Assembly: GCA_030272155.1 (NCBI GenBank)
Contig: CP126207.1
Coordinates: forward strand, 2,666,001 to 2,730,000
From: Tetradesmus obliquus
Taxonomy: Eukaryota; Chlorophyta; Chlorophyceae; Sphaeropleales; Scenedesmaceae
Direction: 5' to 3'
Length of the DNA stretch: 64,000 bases
Positions 39,973 to 51,083 of this stretch are shown here, piece by piece. The notes beneath the pieces were generated by a model. The model searched no databases, was not told the origin of the DNA, and saw nothing but the letters and a program-made list of their open reading frames with translations. The position numbers and the translations under genes were made by a program. Position 1 is the stretch's first letter. The number at the start of each line of letters is the position of its first letter.

Positions 39973-42900
39973 TTGCTGTTGCTGCTGCTGCTCCACAGGC
40001 GTCCAGCCGCGCCAAATCGGCTGCGTCATCGTCAACAGCAGCCTGTTCAACCCCACGCCCAGCCTGGCGGCCATGAACCCATTGGCACATCCTCAAGGTC
40101 TCCAGCGCTGATATTTGAATACCCCAGCCACTCACAACGCTGCTGCTGCTGCTGCTGTTGTCATCAAAACGCAGGCATCCAGCCGCGCCAGATCGGCTGC
40201 GTAATCGTCAACAGCAGCCTGTTCAACCCCACGCCCAGCCTGGCTGCCATGATCATGAACCACTTCAAGATGGGCTCCAAGACCATCAACTACAACCTGG
40301 GAGGCATGGGCTGCAGCGCCTCGCTGGTGGCCATCGACCTGGCCAAGCAGGTGGGTTATTCTGGTAAAATGTTGTTATGTTGTTGATTTTGTTGTATTTT
40401 GGATAGGATGTTTGCTGTCACCACTTCAAGATGGGTTGTAAGACTATCAATTACAACCTGGGAGGCATGGACTGCTCTGCATCACTCGTAGCCATCGACC
40501 TGGCCAAGCAGGTGTGTTATTTTGTTGTTATTTTGTTGTTATTCTTTGTGTTGATTGTTTGTATGAACCACTTCAAGATGGAGTCAAAGAGGCTCATCAT
40601 TAGTTACGACCCACGAGGACATCACCAACAACTGTGACCCGAGCGGTATCTTACTGACTTGTCATCTGACATGTTACTTTGTTCTTTTTCTGTCATGTAA
40701 CAGGTGCTGGCCACGCTGAAGGACACCTACGTGCTGGTGGTGAGCCACGAAAACATCACCAACAACTGGTACCCGGGCAACGACAGGTCCATGCTGCTGC
40801 CCAACTGCATCTTCCGCTGCAACGGAGCAGCCATGCTGATGACCAACAAGCCCACAGAGGCCAGGTGGGTTCAGGGATTAGGGTTATGGTAAGGGTTTTG
40901 GGTAGGGTTGAATGTAGGGTTTAAGGATGCTGCTGCTGGCGCTGATAACAGTTTGGGCGCTACTGCGCAAATGCTTCCCATGCCTTCCTGGCCAGCCACA
41001 GCGAGTACCTGGCCGGGCACAAAAGCGCACCAAGCACTACTCGCTGTTGATCATGTTGTTACATATTGTCAATTTGCTGTTATTTTTTTATTCTGCCTGC
41101 AGGCGCGCCAAGTACGAGCTGCAGCACCTGGTGCGTGTCAACCTGGCGGGGCAGGACAGGGCCTACCGCTGCGTGTACCAGCTGGAGGACGAGAATGGTG
41201 AGGGTTTAGCGCTTATACTAGGGTTCAGCTAGGGTTCAGCGGTGTGATTCAAGTGGTGGATCAAGGTTTAGGGTTCAGCGTGGTGTGGCCTGAGTGCAGG
41301 ACAGGGCCTACCGCTGCGTGTACTAGCTGGAGAACGAGAACGGTGAGGTTTGCGACAAGGCGCAATCGTTAGCATTGTGATGTTTTAGAAGCAACGTGAC
41401 TGGGATGTTGGGGACGTCGGCTCTACTGGCGCGTGTACCAGATATGGGACGAGAACGGTGAGGGAGCAGGGCTTCAAAGTGTACTCATATCATAGGACCC
41501 TGTGTCGAGAGCAGCAGTGTAGGGTGCCGGGATGTGGGGAGTGACTGGGCAAAACAGGGCGTGCTGCTGTGGGTAACATTGGAAGGACAAAACCGGGGAG
41601 GGCAGGTTGGAAAGAGAGGTTCTTACCTGACAACGTAATGTACCCTCTGCTGCTGCCGCAGGTGACCTGGGTGTGCACTTGAGCAAAGGTTTGATGGCAG
41701 TGGCAGCCTCAGACCGCCAAACAAACATGGTCAGCCTGAGTGCTTTTTACTGAGGATTTGATCACCGCTGTCCTGCAGGTGACCTGGGTGTGCGCCTCAG
41801 CAAGGACGTCACGGCAGTGGCAGCCTCAGCGCTGCAGAAGAACATGGTGACACTGGGGCCCCTGGTGCTGCCCTTCAGCAAGAAGTTCTCACTGAACATT
41901 GCTCAAAATTACAAAACACTGAAACCCTGTGGCCGTGCTGCTGTGTGTTGCAGGTCGTGCTGTTGCTGGCTGTTTGCTCTTGCTTTGTGCGGTTTTCAAC
42001 AAGGCATTTGCTGCTGCTGCTGCTGCTGCTGCTGCTGTGACACAGGTGACCTGGGTGTGCGGCTCAGCAAGGACCTCACCGCAGTGGCAGCCTCTGCGCT
42101 GCAGAAGAACATGGTGACACTTGGGCCCCTGGTGCTGCCCTTCAGTGAGAAGTTCCTGTTCGCAGTGAACCTGCTCAAGCGGAAGTTCAGGGGGAAGAAG
42201 GTGGCTCCATACACGCCGGACTTCCAGCTCGCATTCGACCACATATGCATCCACAGCGGTGAGCACGCACCGTGTTTTGTTTGGTTTTACGCAAGTGTTA
42301 CCCTAATGGTTTTACGCAACCAATTGCCATGCATCTATTTCTCCCAGCAGGCTTGTTTAGTGACGCTCCAGCTGGCAGATTGCCTGGCTGGGAGTGGTCG
42401 TATTCTTCTTGTGACAAGTTTGAGGAGGAAGTTCAGCGGGAAGAAGGTTGCGCCATACACGTCAGACTTTCGGCTCTCCTTCGACCACATCTGCATCCAC
42501 AGCGGTGAGTGCGCACTGTTTTCTGTTTTACTTCATGCCATCAATCGCCATGCATCAAACCGTCCCAGCAGGCTTGTTGTGTGATGCTCCTGCTGGCAGA
42601 TTGGGCTGCTTACCTGTTCCTCCAACCTTCCCGTCTACTACTCATGCAACTGCTTGTGTAACTACTTGTTCAGCTACTTGTGTAACTACTTGCTGCTGTT
42701 GCTGCGCAGGCGGCCGTGCTGTCATTGGCGGCATGCAGAAGCAACTGGCCCTCAGTGACACAAGCCTCTCTATGTCGCTCGTTTGAATGAAACCTGCCGC
42801 TGCTGCTGCTGCTGCTCCTGTTGCCCCCCATTTGTGTTGCTCTCGTTATATTAACCTGCTGCTTTTGCTGCTGCTACTGCTGCTGCGCAGGCGGCGGCGC

Positions 42901-44331
42901 TGTCATTGGCGGCATGCAGAAGCACCTTGCGCTGAGTGATGCCACCCTTCTGTTGGTGGCAGTCTGTCTGAACTGCTCGTTCATTTGCTTGCTGCTGCTG
43001 CTGCTGCAGGCGGCCGCGCTGTCATCGACGGCATGCAGAAGCACCTGAGTGATGCAACCCTTCTGGTGGTGGCAGTCTGTCTGAACTGCTCGTTCAATTG
43101 CGTGCTGCTGCTGCTGCTGCTGCTGCTGCTGCAGGCGGCCGCGCTGTCATCGATGGTATGCAGAAGCACCTGGCGCTGAGCGACGCAGCCATCGAGCCGA
43201 GCCGGGCGGGGCTGTACCGCTGGGGCAACGTCAGCAGCGCCAGCGTCTGGTGAGTACAGAAATGACATATGTTATAACATGTTGACATGTTATTCAACAC
43301 ATCGGAGACATAAGCATCAAAAGTAACAGTAGCTACTTTAAAAGGTATGCAGTTGTGACGGAGCAGGCGAGCAGGGCGGGGCTGTACCGCTGGGGCAACG
43401 TCAGCAGCGCCAGCGTGTGGTGAGCAACGTAACTGAATGACATGTTGTGTAACCACAACTTGTTACAACTGAATAACATAACAAAGTGAAAGGCTGCATG
43501 TCGAGCATAACACAACGGGTGTTGTCAGTCATCAGCAGCACGTGGCCTCGCCTGCTGTCAGCGACACGCACTCCTAGTTTCCCGACTGGGATTGCCAAAC
43601 GTTTCAATCAATGACAGTTCAAAAAGCGTGCATACTTGACCTTTCCTGCTGCGCTGAAACATTCACCTGCTGCGCTAAACCCTGCAGGTACGTGCTGAGC
43701 TACATGAGACCTACAAGGGCCTGAAGGGAGGCGACAAGGTGTGGCAGCAAAGTCATACACTGAACCCTGCCTGCTGTGCTGCGCTGAACCCTGCCGCAGG
43801 TACGTGTTATCCTACATTGAGACCTACAAGGGCCTGAAGGGAGGCAACAAGGTGTGGCAGCTCAGCTTTGGCAGCGGCTTCAAGTGCAACAGCGCGGTGT
43901 GGGTGGCCAAGAAGACCTTCAAGGTGGGTGAGAGCTTTTCTTGCGCCGTGTTTTGTAGCATGTTTCGGCCTGGCACAATCGGCTGGTGTTATATCATCCC
44001 CACCTGCTAAACCCTACTCCGCACCACCTGCAAAACCCTGCCCTTGCAGGACTTGCACACCTGCTGGACCGGCTTTGACCCAGCCAAGATGTGGGAGGAC
44101 TTGAACGACCTCACAGTTGGACCCCGGGCTGCCTTAATGACTAAACCCTACTTTGCACCACCTGCTGAACCCTGCCCCTTGCAGGACCCGCACACCTGCT
44201 GGACAGGCTTTGACCCAGCCAAGATGTGGGAGGACTTGAATGCTCTGACAGCCACGCTGGCAGCAGAGAAGGCAGCCAAGCGGGCAGCAGCAGAGAAGGC
44301 AGGCCAAACACTGCCAGAGGACGGGCATTAG
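36460..44331 (+). CDS. KCS: 3-ketoacyl-CoA synthase (fatty-acid elongase, FAE1-type)
   Basis: Membrane enzyme of the endoplasmic reticulum that condenses malonyl-CoA with long-chain acyl-CoA. Phase-consistent exons: 36460-36555, 37453-37560, 38343-38429 (these three less certain), 38855-38895, 39233-39356, 39580-39760, 40175-40350, 40704-40864, 41103-41197, 42046-42258, 43135-43249, 43800-43923, 44185-44331; about 555 aa, family norm about 500. N-terminal hydrophobic segments ([25 protein letters not shown]) precede [11 protein letters not shown]. Hallmarks: [56 protein letters not shown] (catalytic Cys), [45 protein letters not shown] (His), [20 protein letters not shown] (His replaced by Tyr-Arg context) and [14 protein letters not shown] (Asn). 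The short Lys/Ala-rich tail ends EDGH. Many exons are duplicated in introns. Confidence 0.9.
37650..38180 (+). pseudogene. Three decayed copies of the [14 protein letters not shown] exon
   Basis: Copies at about 37685-37768, 37880-37955 and 38088-38175 precede the exon at 38343-38429. The nearest one reads [19 protein letters not shown] with a codon gained and loses the ATCAAG end. The two earlier ones keep only the TCRTC...CTGTGCTGGG...GCGATCAAG end. Divergence grows with distance from the functional exon. Confidence 0.7.
39420..39480 (+). pseudogene. Copy of the [11 protein letters not shown] stretch
   Basis: GCGCACCCGCCTGACACCTG repeats the same region of exon 39233-39356, ending CACCAAG/GTTGGT instead of continuing with GAGCGCTTC. 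Confidence 0.7.
39840..40080 (+). pseudogene. Copies of two KCS exon parts
   Basis: 39843-39890 repeats the end of the preceding exon ([22 protein letters not shown]). 40000-40078, after a CTG/TTG tract and CCACAG, repeats the start of the catalytic exon ([20 protein letters not shown] with SLAAM) but breaks off before the catalytic Cys. Confidence 0.8.
40425..40640 (+). pseudogene. Copies of the catalytic-Cys exon with altered motif
   Basis: 40427-40511 reads [20 protein letters not shown] with [16 protein letters not shown]: the Gly before the catalytic Cys is Asp and the 5' half of the exon is missing. 40564-40640 is a second remnant (ATGAACCACTTCAAGATGGA) joined to a remnant of the next exon (GACATCACCAACAACTGTGA). 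Confidence 0.8.
41280..41465 (+). pseudogene. Copies of the [12 protein letters not shown] exon end
   Basis: 41296-41345 reads QDRAYRCVY, stop (TAG for CAG), LENENG/GTGAGG. 41425-41460 reads [17 protein letters not shown]. Both keep the donor of exon 41103-41197. Confidence 0.8.
41650..41905 (+). pseudogene. Two earlier copies of the [10 protein letters not shown] exon
   Basis: 41661-41735 ([20 protein letters not shown]) and 41779-41900 ([20 protein letters not shown] then [17 protein letters not shown]) have good acceptors but break off before [10 protein letters not shown]. The second is open for about 40 codons and could be mis-spliced or used as an alternative exon. Confidence 0.75.
42330..43070 (+). 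pseudogene. Ladder of KCS exon copies around the HICIHSG/GGRAVI junction
   Basis: 42415-42505 repeats the end of the preceding exon ([20 protein letters not shown] with ICIHS/GTGAGT). Then three copies of the next exon's start follow at 42710, 42891 and 43010 ([45 protein letters not shown]), each behind a CTG-rich tract and (T)GCAG. Only the fourth, at 43135, continues to [12 protein letters not shown]. Confidence 0.8.
43375..43430 (+). pseudogene. Copy of the [16 protein letters not shown] exon end
   Basis: GCAGGGCGGGGCTGTACCGC through AGCGTGTG/GTGAGC, 180 bp downstream of the functional exon end. Confidence 0.8.
43688..43750 (+). pseudogene. Frameshifted copy of the [15 protein letters not shown] exon
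   Basis: After CTGCAG the sequence TACGTGCTGAGCTACAT lacks one T before GAGACCTACAAGGG compared with the functional exon at 43800, so the frame is lost. Confidence 0.8.
44050..44130 (+). pseudogene. Upstream copy of the last KCS exon
   Basis: [20 protein letters not shown] follows CTTGCAG, matching the start of the last exon at 44185, but then continues into intron-like sequence. Confidence 0.75.
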
Positions 44332-44690
44332 GCGGGTACATGCTGCCTGCAGCAGCAGCAGCCAAGACGGCAGCAGCAGAGTGGCAGGCCACTGAGGGCA
44401 CATGAGCTGCCTGCAGCAGCAGCTGGCAGCAGCAGCAGCAGCCGTGCTGGCAGCAGAGAAGGCAGCCAAGAGGTCAGCAGCAGAGGCAGCAGGCCAAGCA
44501 CTGCCTGAGGACGGCCACTGAGAGCACTTGAGCTGCCTGCAGCAGCAGCCTGGCAGCAGCAGCAGCAGCCATGCTGGCAGCAGACAGGGCAGCAGCAGCT
44601 GGTGGCAGGCCAAACACTGCCTGCCTGCTGCTGGCTGTTAAAAGCACTTCAGCTGCCTGCAGCAGCAGCAGCAGGAGCAGCATGCTGGGC
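44332..44690 (+). pseudogene. Copies of the last KCS exon beyond the stop
   Basis: 44450-44521 reads [20 protein letters not shown] then PEDGH, stop, a copy of the exon's Lys/Ala tail. Fainter copies lie at about 44340-44400 and 44570-44640. TGAGCTGCCTGCAGCAGCAG recurs between them. Confidence 0.75.
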
Positions 44691-44699
44691 AATGTGCGC

Positions 44700-46790
44700 T
44701 GGTTCAGGGATCAGGGCATGCGCTGCACCTTATGCTGCGCCATGTGACATGCCGTCCTGTGTATGGCTGCTGGCTGCTGCTGTACCATTGCTGACATGCT
44801 CGTGCTGTGTAGAGGTGCATTAAAAGTTGACGGTTGAATATTTACGTTTGATGCTTTCCATTCAAGAGTTGCATTGAGAAGTGTGGCTGGTTTGGACGGC
44901 TGGGCCGCTGCAGCAATGCAGTGCATGAGCAGCATGGTTTCAGGGCTTACAAACCTCGCATCACAAAGAGTTGTAAGCCTTAAGCCTCAATACAAGGCAT
45001 GCTGCTGTGCGCATTCGATTTATCGTGCTGGGGCTTGCATGCAATGAGGCATACAGGTCGTCATAACGCTTTGGTCATCAGCATGATGCTGATGCTGGCC
45101 CGCCCTCAGCTTTCCTGCAAGCTGTGCATGCGTGTAGATATGACAAACGCACAGCAGCCAATGATTGCAGTGATTGTTTGGGGGTGCATTGGCAGCTGCC
45201 ACCGCAGCATGCTGCAACCCCAGTGTGCCTGCCACGTAGCTTCCTGCAAGCTGTGGCGGCTTCCTGCAAGATGCGGCAGCTTCCTGCAAGCTGCCGCAGT
45301 TTCCTGCAAGCTGCGCAGTCAGCACCTGGCTCTGCAGCCTGACAGTGCCGTGGCTGAGGCTGCATGTATGGAGTGCGGCTGCAGATGGCAGGCGCTCCTG
45401 CAGTCATTTGCTTCGGAGTACAGAATGGTTTGCACCGCATCTGCTCTGCGTGCCACTTTCGCGCTTCAGTGCTGGCGCTTGCAGACGGCATTTGCAGCAG
45501 ATGGTTCGGCCACACACTGCAGCTGTCTCGGCTGCTACGGCTGGGGTTTTGGTGCTTGTGACACAGGGTGTTAGGAGGTCAGTGGACGGGGATTAGGCCT
45601 TGAGGCGTTTAGGTTCGGCTGTGAAACAGGCTTGTGCTTGCTGGATGGGATCTGCATCTGCAACTGCAATGTTGCCGTGATCAAGCCTTGTAAAAGCTTG
45701 TTGGTTTTTACGCACTGTCGTAGCAGCGCTTAGGTTGCGCTCAGGTGCTGAGGTGTGCTGCTGCTCTCATTGAGTACAGGGTTTCCTGCAAGCGGTCGTG
45801 ATTTCCTGCAAGCACCTGTGGTTTCCTGCAAGTGGCTGCGGTTTCCTGCAAGCTGCTTTGTTGCTGCAAGGGCTGTGCCTGACGACTGCGTAGCACCGGC
45901 GCTGCTGTGTGTTCCGCAGCTGTAGCAGCAGCAGCTGTCGTTGCACAATGTTTCCTGGTTCCCGCGTGCGTAGCGCAGCAGCGTAGCTTGGGTTGCAAAA
46001 TTGCTGCTGCAGGTGGTTGTGCGTCCCGCATGCATCAGAGATGATTGTTTCATGTATGGATCACACGGTGCATGCAGTCGCAGCATGCTGTACTGTTAAA
46101 TGCATGATGTTCTGACCATGCATGCTGTTGTAACAATGCCTGCAGTGTTGAGCGCTGGCGGTGCACCACCAACCCAGCTGGCACTGCACAGATGCAGGCA
46201 GCCGCACACTTCAAAACAGACAGCAATGTGCGTATAGTTGCAAAGGAACAGATGCAGCGCTACTAGCTGCATGCAGCACAATGCGCACTGCCCCGCGCTG
46301 CTGCAGTGCATTGCTTAGTACAATCTGAGGCCTCCCAAACAATAGCCATATCACAGGCCTGCTGCATGCACCGTGCGAGCCATGCGTGAATAAATCATCT
46401 CGGATGCATGCGGGACGCACACCACCTGCAGCAGCATTTTGCAACCCACGCCACGCGTGGCGTACGCTGCTGCACTGGGGACTGCGGCAAGAACACAGCA
46501 AGAACACACAGCACGCCGATACGCATTCCATACAATACAATACACTTTCGGGACTGAACCCGACCCCATGCACTAGCCCAGCGAGCCGCTATTCCGCTCA
46601 TGGGGGATAGTAGTAATTGTACCAAGTCTTTCCTTCGTTGTTTGGGCGATCGAAACCATCCGCGCAAGTCCGTCAATTCCAGTTGCTTTTTATCCCCAGC
46701 CACGGGCCATAGTACTATGCGACTAGTCGCAAGCCTTTTAGGCCCAGCCACCAGCATTCGTCAGGCACAGCCCTTGCAGCTACAGAGCAG
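44700..46790. other. Region without a recognised gene; TTTCCTGCAAGC repeats
   Basis: No gene with consistent splice phase is seen. The motif TTTCCTGCAAG recurs in clusters at about 45112, 45240-45320 (four copies in 80 bp) and 45779-45855 (four copies in 75 bp). Bases 46085-46340 are similar in direct orientation to 62155-62345 (ATGCTGTTGTAACAATGCCT and GCTGGCGGTGCACCACC). Confidence 0.5.
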
Positions 46791-46814
46791 CTTGCAGGAA
46801 ACACACACAGAGAC

Positions 46815-48170
46815 ACACCACACGCATCAGATGCACACACATTCGTGGCCGGCCGTACAGGGACTGCATGTGTCCGTGACCTGCATTGCAGACGTGCTGC
46901 TGCTGTGTTGTTCAGCAAGCAGCTTTGATACACATGCCCTGAAATGCCATATGCGCATATGCATGCATTGTGACTTCGCCAGCAGTTAGTTAGTTGAAAC
47001 ACAGCAGCAACGCGGCAACACTTGGCAGCTATGCTGGCTGTGTGGCTTCTGTGTCACACCCAACCCTGTGACACGTCGGGTGTCTGGCTTTCTTGCTGCG
47101 ACGGTGTGCATTGTGCACATGCACCGCTGCCTTTCAGGAAGGTCGCACGTATGCCGTTTCCTGCAAGCTGGCTGTCGCCCACCACTTGCAGGATTTGTGT
47201 GCTGAGCACCCAACGTTTCCTGCAAGCTGGCATGGTGACTGCTGTCATGCCGCATTCCCTGTGTCCTGCCTGGCTTGTACAACAGAGTGCTGTGTTTGCG
47301 GGGTCTGGGGTTTAGGGGCTTAGTGTGTTGCGTAGCTTGCAGGGTTTAGGGTTAGCGGTTGGACGCAGGGCTACATGCCACATCACATGCAGCATGCGGC
47401 AGCCGTGTTGCTACTTCATGCCTTTGTGGGTTTGCCCAGAACGTGCATAACCAAATACGCATTCCTGCAAGCACGGCCTGCACTGTCACACCCACAAAGT
47501 GCATCATGTCATCCGCTATGCCTTTCATGTAATGCTCGGGTGTGCCAGCCGGCAACCCCAATGCAAGTCGGCCACACTTGCTAGCATTAGAGCATGACCC
47601 AAATGCAGATCTACACCACTTCTGGCACTACTGAACCTTGGAGTAGTAGCATGAGGTGTTTAGTTAAAACCACGTGGGTTGGCAGTGACATTATTGTTGC
47701 AGCTAGGTGCGAGGAGTCAATCGCGAAGCGAGCATGCCAGCCAAACAGCCACCACCACATCTCCGGTGTTGACGGTGTGGACGTTTTGCATGCTGGCATC
47801 ACTTTTTGTGCGGGTGTCAGGGCTCATAGCAACCCCTGAACCCTGCGCCTGTCATGGGTGTCATTGGGTGAAAACCCTGAACTGTGCGGTTTTTGAGATA
47901 TTGAGATGCTTGCACAGAGCTTTGCCACACATGACTGGCATCAGAACTCAACTCAATTGATGCGTGCATGTGAGCTGATGAGCGGTGGCGATAGCGGTTG
48001 GGAAGGGTTTGGTTTGCAGTTGTGGGCGGCTGTTATAACAGCGCTATAACACTAGTTAGTGTTGAGGCCTGCAGTGCAGTGTGGCTGGGGTCTCTGCTGT
48101 GCCAGCAGGCATGTGCTGCTGCAGCACGGCTTCAGCAGTGCTCTGGTTTAAGAAGCGATACTGGTGAGGG
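46815..48170 (+). mobile_element. Left arm of a large dispersed inverted repeat
   Basis: Most of this segment is similar to the reverse complement of 62460-63900. Landmarks shared include GCATGCCAGCCAAACAGCCA (47730), CTTCTGGCACTACTGAACCT (47618), CAGAGCTTTGCCACACATGA (47915), GGCTGTTATAAC (48028) and GCTGAGCACCCAACGTTTCC (47201). Identity is high in blocks with indels. No transposase frame is visible, so it is best called a non-autonomous repeat of unknown class. Confidence 0.7.
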
Positions 48171-48305
48171 CTGCAGTGCAGCGTAAAATGACAGCTTTAG
48201 GCATGGTGAATGCACAACTGCGCACCTTCAAGCATTGCTGCTCCAGCAGTGTGGTTGCTGCAGTGCTGGCTGGGGTCGCTGGCCTGCGCTGCTGCAGCAT
48301 TGCAT

Positions 48306-48329
48306 ACATTACATTACATTACATTACAT
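48306..48329. repeat. (ATTAC)n microsatellite
   Basis: About four and a half ATTAC units (ACATTACATTACATTACATTACATG). Confidence 0.9.
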
Positions 48330-49837
48330 GCTCCACTCAACGAGGAGTGGGAACCCCAGTCATTGCTTGAGCAGTGCTGCAGCATTGCTGGGGCAGTGCT
48401 GTGGCATGTGGCTGCCCGCATGCAGAGCTGCATCAGGTTTGCTTCAAGCAAAGATCGATTCGAGCCAAGTTGGCCTTCCCCTTAAGGAAGCTTTCTGTTG
48501 TGCCAGAGGCTGGGTGCTCGCCACATGAGCCTGCCACCGGTTAATGGTGGGTGCTGCTGCTGCTGTGTAACATTCAGGTTTCAGGGTCCAACTGCCAGAT
48601 CGGATCTGTGCAGAAGTAGAGACGTTTAAAAGCACGATACTTACACGGCTCCTGACATCTGCAGCAGCAGCTGCCACGTGTTGTGGCAGTGAGTGAGTGG
48701 CCACCCTGGCCGCTCTAGTGCAATTGACTCGCCACTGCTGTTGTGATGCCTTTTAGGCCTAAAGGCGCAGCACCTCTGCCAACAGCAGCAGCAGCAGCAG
48801 CAGCAGGACTTCTCTGCCGTTATAGTGCAACAAACATTTGGCGCTGGCGCTGTGCTTGATGGTGCGCAAACTTGCACGTATTCCGATTTGTAAGCAAGGC
48901 ATTTGATCATAAGGCCTTGTGCATCAAATCTCTAGCTTTCAAATCTCAAGGCAGCTGGATGACGTTCGGCGTGACGGCGCCCACCTTGACAGCAGCAAGT
49001 TGTATGTGCGTCAAAAATCTGCTATAACTATCCAAGTAAAACGGATGCATCAGAACTGTTCTAGCGCTGCGCTTACGACAAGTGTTGAACATTTGTAAGG
49101 CTAGCCGCAGCGCTGCGTGCCAGTGGTCCCGGGTACACGTGCAGCGAGCCCCCGGAACTCCACGCGTACATAAGGCTGTGTGGCTCGTTCAGCACTTGTT
49201 GTTAAGCCAGTACGTCACTTATTCGATTCTACCCTGTGAGCGCCATATCACGCCAGGTCTTCTAGTGCACGCTTTCGGAGCTTTCAAAGGCAAAGTTTGC
49301 CCATGCTGATGCAATCCAGGTAGGTGCTGTCAGCAAAGCCAACAGCCTAGCATTGGTTCCTTTACCTATTAGTGATAGTATCGCTGTGAATGTGGTGAAA
49401 GGCTCTTGCGGTCTTCACTGTCGATCTCCGGGTGATGTTCATGGGGATCCAGCGAAAGAGAACGAGCCTTCAACTCAACTTGTATTACTAGCTTATCAGC
49501 TTCTTGGATCACTCAGTCGCTTCCTTGCGCTCACCGGCTGGAGGCACATATCAAATCAAGTACACACAGCTGACCCAGCTCGATGCAGCAGTGCTGTCTC
49601 TACTGCTCACAAAGAGAGTCGAGATTTCTAGGATACACCGCACATGAATGTGCCAAACAGCAGCAACAGGCCGCATGGGTGACGGGGTAGCTGCAATCAC
49701 TCACAACGTGGCCACGCAGGCCAGCTGCGTCGTTTGATTTCCTTGTTTGATCTCACAGGTTTGAAAAAGTTTTTATACCAACCGTCGTGGCTTGATTCAT
49801 GCGATGCAGGTAGTACCTGAGCAGCCCGGCGATACCA
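48330..49837. other. Intergenic region, no gene seen
   Basis: Lies between the repeat arm and the start of the RCC1-type gene. A short CAG run is at 48782-48806. No conserved motif or RNA gene is recognised; the promoter of the RCC1-type gene should lie towards 49.8 kb. Confidence 0.4.
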
Positions 49838-51034
49838 TGAGCTGCAGAGCAGGCTGCCTACTGGCCTGGACGATCCTTGCTGTGCTATGCATCATGGCAC
49901 CAGGCCTGCATGCCACCGGCCCCAATCTATGCACTGGCGTGGCCAAATAGGTGTTGGAGACGGACACACATGTGTAACCATGGAAGATGCCACCATGCGT
50001 TGCTGGGGACAGAATGCCCAAGGCCAATTGGGTGATGGCACCACCACCGATAGGGCCCAACCAGATGTGGTGTCAGATCTGGGCGCTGTTTGAAACATGG
50101 CTGTTGCGTCATACGGCACGTGTGCAGATGCAAAGGACGGCACTGCTCGCTGCTGGGGCTTCAATACGTGGGGCCAGCTGGCAGACGGCACCACAGTGTT
50201 GAAACCCGCGCCTGTGCTGATGTCAAGGCTGAGCACTCATGTGCGCAACATAGACACAGGAATATTCCACGCGTGTGCAGCCATGGATGATGGTACTGCC
50301 TGCTGCTGGGGATATAATTCGTGGGGCAGTCTAGGTGACGGCGGCACCACAGGTACCACTGGCAGCACAGAGGTTGTGGCGCCGTCGGGCTTGAACAATG
50401 TGCGCAGCGTCCACATCGGACGAATGCACACATGTGCATTGCTGGACGATGCTACTGCTCGCTGCTGGGGCTCTAACGGTCAAGGGCAGCTTGGCGATGG
50501 CACTGGGACAGACAGCTCTACGGCTGTGGCAGTGTTGGGCTTGAGTAGCGTGAGAAGCGTGTGCGCTGGCTACCTGCACTCGTGCGCAGTGCTGACAACT
50601 GGCAAAGCCTACTGCTGGGGTGACAATACAAACGGCCAACTGGGGGATGGCACCACGACCAACAGGAATGCGCCGGTGATGGTGACAAACCTCGCCGACG
50701 TGCACAGCATTACCTGTGGCAACAAACACACATGTGCAGACTTGAATGATGGCACAGCTTACTGCTGGGGAGACAATACCAATGGACAGCTGGGCGATGG
50801 GAGTTTCAATGCGAGGCGTGCGCCAGCCATGGTGAAGAACCTCAACAATGTGCGCAGCATCGCTACAAAAGTGGACCACAGGTGTGCAGTGTTGCAGGAC
50901 GGCACTGCTCGCTGCTGGGGCAAGAACCAGAACCGCCAGCTGGGTGACGGCACGAGCTCTGATAAGATTGTTCCTGTGGAAGTCACATGCGGTGAGTGAC
51001 ACGAGCACTGTGTGCCGTACCATGAGTGCCGCCG

Positions 51035-51083
<49 letters not shown>

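Noticed and set aside
40865-41290. Interstitial telomere array (TTAGGG/TTTAGGG-like)
   Set aside because: The repeats are irregular (AGGGTTCAG, AGGGTTTAG) and intronic, with no perfect tandem of a telomere unit.
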